In this document: positions 51,391 through 60,188 of the stretch, piece after piece | How the letters are laid out: each line of letters begins with the position of its first letter | Position numbering within the stretch: position 1 is the stretch's first letter | Source of the DNA: GCA-2709075 sp038146865 | Lineage (GTDB): Bacteria > Pseudomonadota > Alphaproteobacteria > MPNO01 > UBA2964 | Assembly (NCBI GenBank): GCA_038146865.1 | Contig: JAYQSL010000007.1 | Coordinates: 620,001 to 684,000, forward strand | DNA length: 64,000 bases | Reading direction: 5' to 3' | Notes under the pieces: model-generated | Seen by the model: only the letters and a program-made list of their open reading frames with translations | Told to the model about the DNA's origin: nothing | The model's database searches: none | Translations under genes and position numbers: made by a program

Positions 51391-53841
51391 ATGAAACAAC
51401 TATTTAAAATTTTTTCCATTTTCTTCGGGTTTTGCTTCCTTTTTGCAGTTATTGGTTCTTTGGGAATAGGAGGCATCCTTTGGCACTACGGACGTTCTTT
51501 GCCAGACTATCAGCAATTAATTAATTACAAGCCTCCGACGGCCACCCGTTTGCATGCAGGTGACGGAAGACTTTTAATAGAATTTGCACGAGAAAATCGG
51601 ATTTTTGTGCCTATTGGTTCCCTTCCGGCGCGTGTTGTAAATGCCTTTATCGCGGCAGAAGATAAAAATTTTTTTTCACACGCCGGGGTAGACTTTATTG
51701 GAGTAGTTCGGGCGATTATTACCAATATCCAAAACCTTGGTAGCGGACGCCGCCTTGTGGGTGCTTCCACAATTACGCAGCAAGTCGCTAAAAATTTTTT
51801 ATTGACCAATGAAGTCTCTATGGAGCGGAAGCTCAAAGAGGCTATTTTGGCATTTAGAATAGATCATGCATTGTCTAAGAGAAGAATTTTAGAGCTTTAC
51901 CTAAATGAAATTTACCTCGGTATGGGGTCTTATGGTGTAGCCGCTGCCGCTCTAAATTATTTTGATAAATCCCTGAATGATCTAACGATCGCTGAGTGTG
52001 CATTCCTTGCCGGGCTGCCAAAAGCGCCCAATAATTATCACCCCGTTCGAAAACCTAATGCCGCATTATTCCGCCGCAATTATGTAATTGGAAGAATGTT
52101 GGAGGATGGGTACATCACCTCACAAGCGGCAGCTGAGGCACGTTATACACCATTGCGCAGTCGGAAAAGATCCGAAACGCTCTCAGCGCGAGCAGAGTTT
52201 TTTGTTGAGGAGGTTAGGCGAGAGTTAAAGGCCCGATTTGGAGAAAAGAAACTTTATGGAGGAGGGTTGTCCGTTAGAAGCACCTTGGATCCCAATTTGC
52301 AGGCTCTCGCTGATATTGAGTTGCGTAGGGGATTGCGGAGCTATGATCAACGCCATGGGTATAGAGGGCCTGTCTCAAAGTTGAAAACTCTCGATGGATG
52401 GAAGAAGAATTTACTAAAGGTTCCTTTGCCAGCGGTATTGTCAGACTCGGCTGCAAGCTGGCGTTTGGCTGTAGTTCTGGAGGTGGGAGACGATGTTGCA
52501 AAGATCGGTCTCGATGATGGTTCATTTGGGATAATTCGGTTCTCTCAAGTAAAATGGCGCTTTAGACACCACTCATACATAAAACCGGGATCCAAGTTTA
52601 AAAAACTTACTGATGTTATAGAAAAATTAGATGTGATTTTGGTTGAAAAATCCGACATTGCGGGATTTGTCAAAAGCCAAGATAAAAAAGAGTGGGTCCT
52701 GCAACAGATACCCGAAATTGATGGAGCAATCATTGCCATGGACCCGCATACGGGGAGGGTATTAGCTGTGTCGGGGGGTTACAGTTTCGCGCGGAGCCAG
52801 TTTAATCGGGCGACTCAAGCACTTAGACAACCTGGATCTGCTTTTAAACCATTTGTATATTTGGCCGCAATGGAAAATGGCTTTGGACCCGCAAGCATTA
52901 TTCTGGATGCCCCTTTCGTTGCCGATCAAGGAGCGGGGCAAAAACTCTGGAAACCCTCAAATTTCACAAGGAAATTCTACGGCCCAAGCACGTTAAGGTT
53001 GGGTGTAGAAAAGTCCCGAAATTTAATAACTGTTAGATTAGCGCAGCGTTTAGGTATGGATGTAGTCTCAGATTATGCTGAACGATTCGCAATTGGTAAG
53101 CCGTTTCCTAAAATATTATCAGCCTCTTTGGGAGCTTCTGAGACTACTTTGCTGAAACTTACAACAGCCTATGCAATGTTGGTTAATGGAGGAAAAAAAA
53201 TTCAGCCAACTTTTATAGACAGAGTTCAAGATCGAAGTGGTAAAACGATTTTTAAACATGAGGCTCGTTCTTGCACGTTTTGTAGCAACATAAAGTGGAA
53301 AGACGATTTGCCACCTGTGATTCCAGATGACCGAGAGCAACTAGTTGATCCTCAAAGCGCGTATCAAGTGGTGTCAATGCTGGAAGGAGTAATAAAAAGA
53401 GGGACAGGGGCGCGAATAAAGGTATTGAATCGTTCCTTAGCTGGGAAAACAGGAACTACCAACCAAAGCAATGATGCTTGGTTTATTGGATTTTCGCCGG
53501 ATCTCGCAGTAGGAATTTTTGTTGGGTTCGACCGGCCTAAAACCATGGGGCGCCGAGAAACCGGATCATCCGTAGCGGTACCTATTTTTCGAGATTTTAT
53601 GGAAAAGGCTCTAAAAAACGTCAAATCAATACCCTTTAGAATTCCACCTGGAATAAAATTAATACGAATCAATAGTAAAACAGGAACTCGCGCCCAGGCC
53701 CGGGGAGAGGGAAGTATTATTGAGGCTTTTAAATTTCATCAAAATCCTAATGAATTGGATGAAGTTGGTTCAAGCCAATTCGAACGCCCGATCGGACCCA
53801 ATGCTGAAAAACCTATTGGAGATATAGAGGGTTTGTATTAA
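51391..53841 (+). CDS. mrcA: Penicillin-binding protein 1A (bifunctional transglycosylase/transpeptidase)
   Basis: 816 residues from the ATG at 51391, chosen because MKQLFKIFSIFFGF leads straight into the transmembrane anchor; a GTG at 51337 would add 18 residues. The GT51 transglycosylase domain has the catalytic Glu in AAEDKNFFSHAGVD and STITQQVAKNF. An OB-like insert follows, then the transpeptidase domain with GSAFKPF (SxxK), SRN (SxN) and GKTGTTNQSNDAWF (KTG). It polymerises and crosslinks peptidoglycan at the inner membrane. The short C-terminal tail is disordered. Confidence 0.95.
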   Translation: MKQLFKIFSIFFGFCFLFAVIGSLGIGGILWHYGRSLPDYQQLINYKPPTATRLHAGDGRLLIEFARENRIFVPIGSLPARVVNAFIAAEDKNFFSHAGVDFIGVVRAIITNIQNLGSGRRLVGASTITQQVAKNFLLTNEVSMERKLKEAILAFRIDHALSKRRILELYLNEIYLGMGSYGVAAAALNYFDKSLNDLTIAECAFLAGLPKAPNNYHPVRKPNAALFRRNYVIGRMLEDGYITSQAAAEARYTPLRSRKRSETLSARAEFFVEEVRRELKARFGEKKLYGGGLSVRSTLDPNLQALADIELRRGLRSYDQRHGYRGPVSKLKTLDGWKKNLLKVPLPAVLSDSAASWRLAVVLEVGDDVAKIGLDDGSFGIIRFSQVKWRFRHHSYIKPGSKFKKLTDVIEKLDVILVEKSDIAGFVKSQDKKEWVLQQIPEIDGAIIAMDPHTGRVLAVSGGYSFARSQFNRATQALRQPGSAFKPFVYLAAMENGFGPASIILDAPFVADQGAGQKLWKPSNFTRKFYGPSTLRLGVEKSRNLITVRLAQRLGMDVVSDYAERFAIGKPFPKILSASLGASETTLLKLTTAYAMLVNGGKKIQPTFIDRVQDRSGKTIFKHEARSCTFCSNIKWKDDLPPVIPDDREQLVDPQSAYQVVSMLEGVIKRGTGARIKVLNRSLAGKTGTTNQSNDAWFIGFSPDLAVGIFVGFDRPKTMGRRETGSSVAVPIFRDFMEKALKNVKSIPFRIPPGIKLIRINSKTGTRAQARGEGSIIEAFKFHQNPNELDEVGSSQFERPIGPNAEKPIGDIEGLY

Positions 53842-53882
53842 TCAAGTTGCTAGATGGTATCTAACAGGTCTGAGGTCTCAGT

Positions 53883-55008
53883 ATGCGTGCTGATACAGAG
53901 TTATTTTTTCAGGAGATAAAACAGTCAATAGAGCTCCTAAGGAGGCATCTTTGACTGGGATAATGCGTTACTTCGTCTTGATGAATTGAATAGTATCGCG
54001 GAGGATCCAGAAATTTGGTCTAATCCGGAACGGGCACAGAGTTTAATGCAAGAGAGAACCGGGCTGGAGAATTCCATAAAAGATGTTAGATCACTTGAGC
54101 TCGAATTAGAGGATGCGATTACCCTTATTGAGCTGGGGGAAACAGAGTCCGACTCTGAGGTGATAGTCGAGGGTGAGCTGGCGCTCAAGAAACTAAAAGC
54201 GCGCGCGGCCAAAGCAGAACTAGAGTCATTGCTCTCAGGTGAAGCGGATGCGAATGATTGTTTTTTGGAGATACACGCCGGTGCTGGCGGTACAGAATCG
54301 CAGGATTGGGCCCAAATGCTATCGCGAATGTATATAAGGTGGGCGGAAGGGCGCGGCTATAAGGTAGAATATTTAGAAGAAAGCCCTGGTGATGAAGCTG
54401 GATTAAAATCGCTGACCTTAAAAATCTTGGGCCGTAATTCCTATGGTTGGCTCAAAACCGAAAGCGGGGTTCACAGGTTGGTTAGAATCTCTCCCTATGA
54501 TGCCGCGTCAAGGCGTCACACGAGTTTCTCTAGCGTGTGGGTCTATCCTGTAATCGATGAAACGATCGAGGTAATGATTGAGGACAAGGATCTGAGAGTT
54601 GATACTTACAGAGCATCCGGGGCTGGAGGACAACATGTTAACAAAACTGATAGTGCAATTCGGATTACGCATTTGCCAACGGGAATAGTTGTCCAATGTC
54701 AGAATGATAGATCGCAGCATCGAAATCGCGCGGAAGCGATGTCCATGTTGAGAGCACGCTTATATGAGGCTGAACTAAAGAAACGTGAAGAGCAATTGCA
54801 AGCGGACCATGATGCCAAAACTGATATTGGTTGGGGACATCAAATTAGATCTTATGTATTGCAGCCTTATCAAATGGTAAAAGACCTTCGAACCGAGGTT
54901 GAAACTAGCAACACCCAAGCCGTTTTGGATGGTGACCTGGATTTATTTATGGAGGCTGCGCTGGCGTTGCGGGTTGAAGGTTCTGCAAAGAGTGATATGG
55001 GGTCTTAA
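53883..55008 (+). CDS. prfB: Peptide chain release factor 2, expressed by programmed +1 frameshift
   Basis: 374 residues when read ATG 53883, 23 codons, then a +1 shift at the in-frame TGA (53952-53954) into the main frame ending at 55008. The joined sequence LLRRHLDWDNALLRL matches the RF2 N-terminus. The peptidyl-hydrolysis motif is ASGAGGQHVNKTDS (GGQ), and SPYDAASRRHTSF is in the RF2 position. RF2 releases chains at UGA and UAA and so controls its own synthesis. The shift is genuine recoding, not a mutation. bolA follows 5 nt after the stop. Confidence 0.95.
53940..53955 (+). promoter_or_regulatory. prfB programmed +1 frameshift site
   Basis: AGGAGG (53940-53945), three bases, then CTT TGA C (53949-53955). 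An internal Shine-Dalgarno-like element upstream of CTT-TGA-C is the classic RF2 autoregulatory recoding signal: when RF2 is low the ribosome pauses at UGA and slips +1 on CUU. Confidence 0.96.
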
Positions 55009-55013
55009 GAGCA

Positions 55014-55319
55014 ATGAATAGTGTTTCCCAAAATATAAAAAATAAATTGGGTGTTCTAAACCCTTTGCATTTGGAAGTAGTTAATGAAAGCCATAGGCAC
55101 AGTGTGCCTGACAATGCCGAAACTCATTTTAAGGTTGTGATTGTTTCAGAGAATTTTGTTGAATTAGGCAGGGTGCCTCGACATCAACAGATAAACAAGT
55201 TGTTGGTAGAGGAGTTGGAGGGGCCCGTGCACGCGCTTTCGATTCATGCGTTTACTCCGGAGGAGTGGTACAGGCGTAATGGTCAAGTCCCAGATCCACC
55301 GAACTGTATTAGTAAATAA
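55014..55319 (+). CDS. bolA: BolA family protein
   Basis: 101 residues. The BolA pattern is NESHRHSVPDNAETHFKVVI (about 24-43), then GRVPRHQQINKLLVEEL and VHALSIHAFTPEEW. The invariant His in the C-terminal HALSIHAFTP can take part in iron-sulfur ligation together with a monothiol glutaredoxin. Members act in iron homeostasis or stress morphology. It lies 5 nt after prfB and converges with the DUF455 gene at a 10-nt distance. Confidence 0.93.
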   Translation: MNSVSQNIKNKLGVLNPLHLEVVNESHRHSVPDNAETHFKVVIVSENFVELGRVPRHQQINKLLVEELEGPVHALSIHAFTPEEWYRRNGQVPDPPNCISK

Positions 55320-55329
55320 TCCTTGAGCA

Positions 55330-56127
55330 CTATGTTGCACATAGTCTCTCGTAAACCTTATCTTTGAATCCGGCGAGTATTCTCGCTTCATGGTTGAAAG
55401 GCTTTTTTAATTTTCCGGGAAAATATTCTTTTACAAGATGATACCAATGAGTTGTGGGATCCAGTTCTCTCCGTTGACACAAATAAGTAAACCATTTCCA
55501 CCCTATCGACACATGATCAATTTCATCAGTGTAAATACGATCAAGAATAAGAAGTGTTTTCTTGTCAGCTACTTTTTTAAGAGAGTTCATAATCGCAGGA
55601 GCAACATCCAATCCCCTGGCCTCTAGAACCAAAGGCACAATCGCGAGGCGAAGCAAAAGGTCATCGCTTGTACTCTCTGCGGCTTCCCAAAGACCATCGT
55701 GTGCGGGTAAGTCTCCATAAACTGTACCTAATTGAGCTAGTCTCTCCGTAAGTAAAACGAAGTGTGTTGCCTCCTCGTTCGCAATCCTTACCCAGTCATC
55801 GTAAAATTCTCTAGGAAATAGGGGGTTAGCAAAACGCGATATTAGATCACAGGCTAAATCGATAGCATTCAATTCAATGTGAGCTAGTGCATGCAGCAAG
55901 GCTGCCTTATTTTTAGGCGAGTTACCCCTCCCCCTTTTGGGCATTTCAGCTGGCGGCTTTAATTCAGGTAAATTTGGTCTCCGGGGTCTACGGGGAGCAT
56001 GAGCGATCCCGACAGAAAATTCGGGATCGTTATTCCATATTACTGCAAGGTCTTGCGTGAGTGCTGCTTTTTTTGCTGGATTTGCAGTCAGAAGAACGGA
56101 CCGCGCAAGATCTGCAAGGGTCAGCAT
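55330..56127 (-). CDS. DUF455 ferritin-like domain protein
   Basis: 265 residues. The ferritin-like di-iron pattern is visible: ALAHIELNAIDLACDL, IANEEATHFVLL, PLVLEARGLDVAPAI and RIYTDEIDHVSIGWKWF, giving Glu and ExxH pairs on four helices. Family members are often described as related to tRNA or base hydroxylases, but the substrate is not established. It overlaps the bcp stop by 7 nt and is the last gene of a run YciI - bcp - DUF455 on the minus strand. Confidence 0.88.
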   Translation of the reverse strand: MLTLADLARSVLLTANPAKKAALTQDLAVIWNNDPEFSVGIAHAPRRPRRPNLPELKPPAEMPKRGRGNSPKNKAALLHALAHIELNAIDLACDLISRFANPLFPREFYDDWVRIANEEATHFVLLTERLAQLGTVYGDLPAHDGLWEAAESTSDDLLLRLAIVPLVLEARGLDVAPAIMNSLKKVADKKTLLILDRIYTDEIDHVSIGWKWFTYLCQRRELDPTTHWYHLVKEYFPGKLKKPFNHEARILAGFKDKVYERLCAT

Positions 56128-56585
56128 AGTTTTTTTACAGCTTTGACAACGGACTCAATATGGCCTTTGACCCTCACATTCTTCCAAACCTCAGCAACAG
56201 AACCTTCCGAGTTTATAAGAAATGTTGATCGAACGATCCCCATATATGATCGTCCGTAATTTTGTTTTTTCTGCCATACACCGTAATTTTCACATATTTT
56301 CCCGTCTTCATCTGAGATCAAAGGGAAATTGAGTTGATTTTTTTTACTGAAATTTATGTGACGTTTTAGACTATCCCTAGAAACTCCAACAATCGATGTG
56401 TTAAGGGTTTTAAGGGTTTCTAGATAATCCCGAAAGTCATTAGCTTCGCTAGTGCAGCCGGGGGTCCCGTCTTTTGGATAAAAATAGAGGATCAAGTTCT
56501 GTCCACGATAATCCTTGAGCGCGCTGTTTCCCCCTTTATCATTTGGGGCTGAAAAGTCTGGTGCCGCATCTCCTACTTCAACCAT
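56121..56585 (-). CDS. bcp: Thioredoxin-dependent thiol peroxidase (Bcp-type peroxiredoxin)
   Basis: 154 residues from the ATG at 56585; a GTG at 56591 sharing a base with the YciI stop is possible. The peroxidatic cysteine is in PKDGTPGCTSEANDFRD (Cys44), with the preceding Thr of the PxxTxxC pattern. The resolving Cys found five residues later in E. coli Bcp is absent, so resolution must use another thiol or partner. It reduces hydrogen and organic peroxides in the cytoplasm. Confidence 0.93.
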   Translation of the reverse strand: MVEVGDAAPDFSAPNDKGGNSALKDYRGQNLILYFYPKDGTPGCTSEANDFRDYLETLKTLNTSIVGVSRDSLKRHINFSKKNQLNFPLISDEDGKICENYGVWQKKQNYGRSYMGIVRSTFLINSEGSVAEVWKNVRVKGHIESVVKAVKKLC

Positions 56586-56590
56586 TTCCA

Positions 56591-56971
56591 CTAATCCAAT
56601 TTATACTGGCCATTTGAGAAATTCACTCTGATATTAAAGCCTCCCTCGTTTACCTCCCAGGCTTGAATACGATATTTCCTAAAGCCAGCTTTATGAAAGG
56701 GGTCGGCATCAGCGATCCGTTTTGCTTCTGTTCCATTTTTAGCTCGAATTACAATCATCCCCGGACCTTGGGGTTTTCCTTTACCGTCTACGAAGGGGCC
56801 TGCAGCAAATAAAATTCCCTTTTTCTCTATCTCTAGCTGATACGCGATATGTTTATGGAATATTTTTTTTCGATCACCAGTTTTTTCGGTGGGTTCAGAA
56901 AAAATAATATAAAGTCGTTTGTGGAGCATTTTTGCGTGCAGATCTTGAACATTGCTAGCATTGACAACCAT
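56591..56971 (-). CDS. YciI-family protein
   Basis: 126 residues from the ATG at 56971, supported by AAGGA about 9 nt upstream; another ATG at 56992 lacks such a site. The YCII pattern is GILFAAGPFVDGKGKPQGPG and ADADPFHKAGFRKYRIQAW with the conserved His and Asp of the ferredoxin-like dimer. The function of the family is not settled. Some members take part in aromatic-compound degradation (for example muconolactone-related enzymes), but the genes around this one are glnE and bcp, which point to a housekeeping locus. Confidence 0.85.
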   Translation of the reverse strand: MVVNASNVQDLHAKMLHKRLYIIFSEPTEKTGDRKKIFHKHIAYQLEIEKKGILFAAGPFVDGKGKPQGPGMIVIRAKNGTEAKRIADADPFHKAGFRKYRIQAWEVNEGGFNIRVNFSNGQYKLD

Positions 56972-57067
56972 TTTCTTGGATCCTTTCTGCATAAGTATTT
57001 TGTTCGGTAATATTCTGAGTTTCGGGTTAAACCTTCCTTATGAAATTCTAACTTTTTGGTATCGCAT

Positions 57068-60043
57068 TTATAGATTACGGCTACGAATTTTTTCAACCGG
57101 GTCTTCAATGAGTTCGATGAAAATTGCGTGGCAAGCTCTCTGTAGGTCCAGGACCCTCTTTTTGAGGGATCCAAAATCTTGGCTTCCGCATGTTTTGTTA
57201 AGGAGAGCTCGTATTGGCCTTGAAAATCGATGTTCGTTATAGTTGTTTCCAACGGTCAGCCTTAAAATACCTTGAATCTGGGTCCAAAGTGCTAGCGCTT
57301 CAAGCAACTTCTCACTGTGAGAATGGTTAAGCAGTGCCGAATCAGATAATCGAATGATTGCTTCCGCTGTGTTGGTAGCGAGGACTTCCGAATTTGAGTG
57401 AGCATATTTTAACTGAAGATATTGAGTAATAAATTCGATATCTATAAGACCCCCACGGGCGTGTTTAACATCCCATAAACCCGCGGACTTTTTGTTTTTT
57501 TCTATCCGAGATCTCATATCTGCAACGTCTAAAAGTAGTTTTCGATGGTTCCGTTCTTGGGTAAGGAGCATTTTTATGTTTTGTTCTATTGTCTTTGAAA
57601 ATTGTTTCTGGGCTGTAATTACGCGTGCTCTTGTCAACGCCATATGTTCCCAGGTCCAAGCCATCGAGCGGTAATAATCAATGAATGAGCGCATAGAGGA
57701 TACTATCGGTCCGGCGTTTCCCGACGGTCTCAATCGGAGATCGACCTGGTAAAGCGTACCTTGACCAGTCGGGGCAGTCATCGCGCTTATAAACTTCTGA
57801 GCTAACCGAGTGAAGTAGGGTAGTTGAGAAACAGGTTCTATCCCATCGGAAAACTCTTCAATATTATCTGGATATATGAAGAGTAGGTCCAGATCAGAAC
57901 TAATTGTTAGTTCATTTCCGCCAAGTTTTCCCAAGGCGATAACTGCGATGTCTCGATATTTGAACGTTCCGTGGCGTTCTGCGTGGTTGTCCGCGACCCG
58001 CTTATAAACACTTTTTAATGCGCTATCCGCAATGTTTGTTAAATGCTTCGAGGCATCGGTAGGTAAGACAACGCCTTTAAGCATTAATATGCCAATTTGG
58101 AATAGTCTATCATTGACATGTCGTCGGGTTATGTCGAGTACATCCTCAAAATCTTTTGCGAAGCTCAAGCTGTTTTCTAATTCTAGTGATAGCGACCGCT
58201 CATCCGGGGGCAGTTGAAAAAAGTCTGGTTCCAGAACGTGGTCTAAAAGTATCGGATATTTTTTTAGTCTATCTGCAAGGAAAGGAGCTCCCCCCATAAC
58301 CTCGGATAAGAGCACCAACAAAGCGGGGTTTGCATTGATCATTGATAAAATTTGGATTCCGGCCGGCAAAACGCGGAGGAAATCATCAAAAATTAAGAGG
58401 GCAGAATCTGGCTCTATGGAGTTTGAAAATGCGTCCAGAATGTTAGGGATTAGCTCTGTAAGAAGTTCCCTTGCCCGGGCGCTCCTAAAGGCCCTGTAGC
58501 GGCCGTAATGCCAGTTTTTTATTATGGCACAAATTTTCTCGGGTTCCTTAAACCCCATATTAGATAAAGTCTGCAGTGTGTCGGGGTGGCTTTCAGCTCC
58601 TGTGAAAACCAGGGAACCATTTTCGGCTAAGTCTGAGGTTTGATCAAAAAGGTTTGAGTAATGCGCCGCAACTAATTCTAAGACATGTCCCAACTCATCA
58701 GAGAAGCTCTTTAGGGATTTGTATCCAGAAAAATTTGCTAATTTTTTGAGCTTAATTTCGTCAAAAGGAATTTCATGTGTTTGTTGATCATTGGTCATTT
58801 GAAGGCGGTGTTCGATTTTACGAAGTTTCGCATATGCCATAATTAGATCTTCTGCGACATGACTTGAAATGCGGCCTGAAGTCACCAACGCCCGAAGAGA
58901 CTTGCATGTCGATTTTGATCGCAAGGATGGGTCTCGACCTCCCCATATCAGTTGTTGGGTTTGGACAAAAAATTCAATTTCACGTATTCCGCCCCGACCT
59001 AGTTTAATGTTATGGCCCGGTATTTTTCGCTGGTTGTTACCCTGAGTTGAGTTGATTTGACGTTTAATAGATTGAATGTCCTTTATCGCGGCAAAGTCTA
59101 AATTGCGGCGCCAAATAAATGGTTTAAGGCTGTTAATAAAATTGCGGCCAGCCTCTAGGTCTCCTGCCACTGGGCGAGCCTTGATCAATGCTGCACGCTC
59201 CCAATTTTGTCCGGCACTTTCGTAGTAAGTTTCAGCAGCAATGGTTGATAACGCAGGGGGAGTAGAACCGGGATCTGGCCTTAGCCTCAAATCAACTCGG
59301 AACACGTAACCATCCGAGGTACGCTCTTCAATTATTGTGACTAACTTCCGGGTGAACTGACTGAAAAATTCTTGTTTGCTTTTACGTCCAATATAATTTT
59401 TAGAATCGCTTTCGAAGAGAAGGATTAAATCAATGTCGCTTGAGAAATTTAGTTCTTTAGCGCCTAGTTTCCCCATGCCAAGGCAAATGAACCCACATTG
59501 CAATTCAGGGTCCTTGGTATCTTGAAGTATAAACTCCCCGCGCTTATGAGCGTTTAGTAATAAATGTTTGATCGCCACTGACAGCGCAGAGCCCGCAAAG
59601 TCTGATAAAGTTTGGGTTATCTTGGTTAATTCCCAAGCCGAATGGCAATCAGCAACAGCACAAGTCAACGCAACCTTCTTTCGCAGAACGCGCAAGGATT
59701 TCTTTATAGAGACTTCTGACGCCGTATATGGGTCTATTTTGGAGAGGTCAGATTTAATCGATGCTAGGGCTTCCTCCGGCCCAGCTGAATACAGAGTTCT
59801 TGAGAAGCGAGGTTCGGCAACGAGAATGTTGGCAAGAAAAGGACTATGACCCAGGACAAGATTGATTTCCTTTAACGAATTTTGATTTGAACAAAAGCGA
59901 CCCCAATAATTCAACAATTCGGAATCTTCAGAAAATCTTATATTTTCAAGTAATTTTTCTACAAAACGGTCAGCGGCTTCTGTGTCCGGTCTAACGGGTT
60001 TACCAAATTTTTGTTTTGATAGATTGTTTGAAATTAATTGCAA
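57068..60043 (-). CDS. glnE: Bifunctional glutamine synthetase adenylyltransferase/adenylyl-removing enzyme
   Basis: 991 residues, full length. Two nucleotidyltransferase domains are present: the N-terminal one with NFSSDIDLILLFE (about 199-211) removes AMP, and the C-terminal one with TISSDLDLLFIYPD (about 713-726) adds it. Each has the flanking helix pattern LGMGKLGAKEL or IALGKLGGNEL. DLRLRPDPG and DLRLRPSGNAG occur at matching positions. The enzyme adjusts glutamine synthetase activity in response to PII. It is divergent from the AsmA-like gene. Confidence 0.96.
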   Translation of the reverse strand: MQLISNNLSKQKFGKPVRPDTEAADRFVEKLLENIRFSEDSELLNYWGRFCSNQNSLKEINLVLGHSPFLANILVAEPRFSRTLYSAGPEEALASIKSDLSKIDPYTASEVSIKKSLRVLRKKVALTCAVADCHSAWELTKITQTLSDFAGSALSVAIKHLLLNAHKRGEFILQDTKDPELQCGFICLGMGKLGAKELNFSSDIDLILLFESDSKNYIGRKSKQEFFSQFTRKLVTIIEERTSDGYVFRVDLRLRPDPGSTPPALSTIAAETYYESAGQNWERAALIKARPVAGDLEAGRNFINSLKPFIWRRNLDFAAIKDIQSIKRQINSTQGNNQRKIPGHNIKLGRGGIREIEFFVQTQQLIWGGRDPSLRSKSTCKSLRALVTSGRISSHVAEDLIMAYAKLRKIEHRLQMTNDQQTHEIPFDEIKLKKLANFSGYKSLKSFSDELGHVLELVAAHYSNLFDQTSDLAENGSLVFTGAESHPDTLQTLSNMGFKEPEKICAIIKNWHYGRYRAFRSARARELLTELIPNILDAFSNSIEPDSALLIFDDFLRVLPAGIQILSMINANPALLVLLSEVMGGAPFLADRLKKYPILLDHVLEPDFFQLPPDERSLSLELENSLSFAKDFEDVLDITRRHVNDRLFQIGILMLKGVVLPTDASKHLTNIADSALKSVYKRVADNHAERHGTFKYRDIAVIALGKLGGNELTISSDLDLLFIYPDNIEEFSDGIEPVSQLPYFTRLAQKFISAMTAPTGQGTLYQVDLRLRPSGNAGPIVSSMRSFIDYYRSMAWTWEHMALTRARVITAQKQFSKTIEQNIKMLLTQERNHRKLLLDVADMRSRIEKNKKSAGLWDVKHARGGLIDIEFITQYLQLKYAHSNSEVLATNTAEAIIRLSDSALLNHSHSEKLLEALALWTQIQGILRLTVGNNYNEHRFSRPIRALLNKTCGSQDFGSLKKRVLDLQRACHAIFIELIEDPVEKIRSRNL

Positions 60044-60188
60044 TCAAGTCCCTCTCTGGGCTAGGTAATTTGAACAGCTTGGTCGACGGACTTTTTTAGG
60101 TCAACCTCATACGTTCCAGATAAAGGTTCCTGGAAAAACGCCATTAAGGAACATAAGTATTAAGATTTTATATATAGCTTCTATCGTA

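Noticed and set aside
53883..53955. In-frame TGA in prfB as a disabling stop or a selenocysteine codon
   Set aside because: The AGGAGG spacer CTT TGA C arrangement is the standard RF2 frameshift, and the main frame continues the protein in the +1 frame.
56833..57252. A 139-residue minus-strand frame overlapping glnE and the YciI gene
   Set aside because: It lies mostly inside two well-supported genes in another frame and shows no family pattern.
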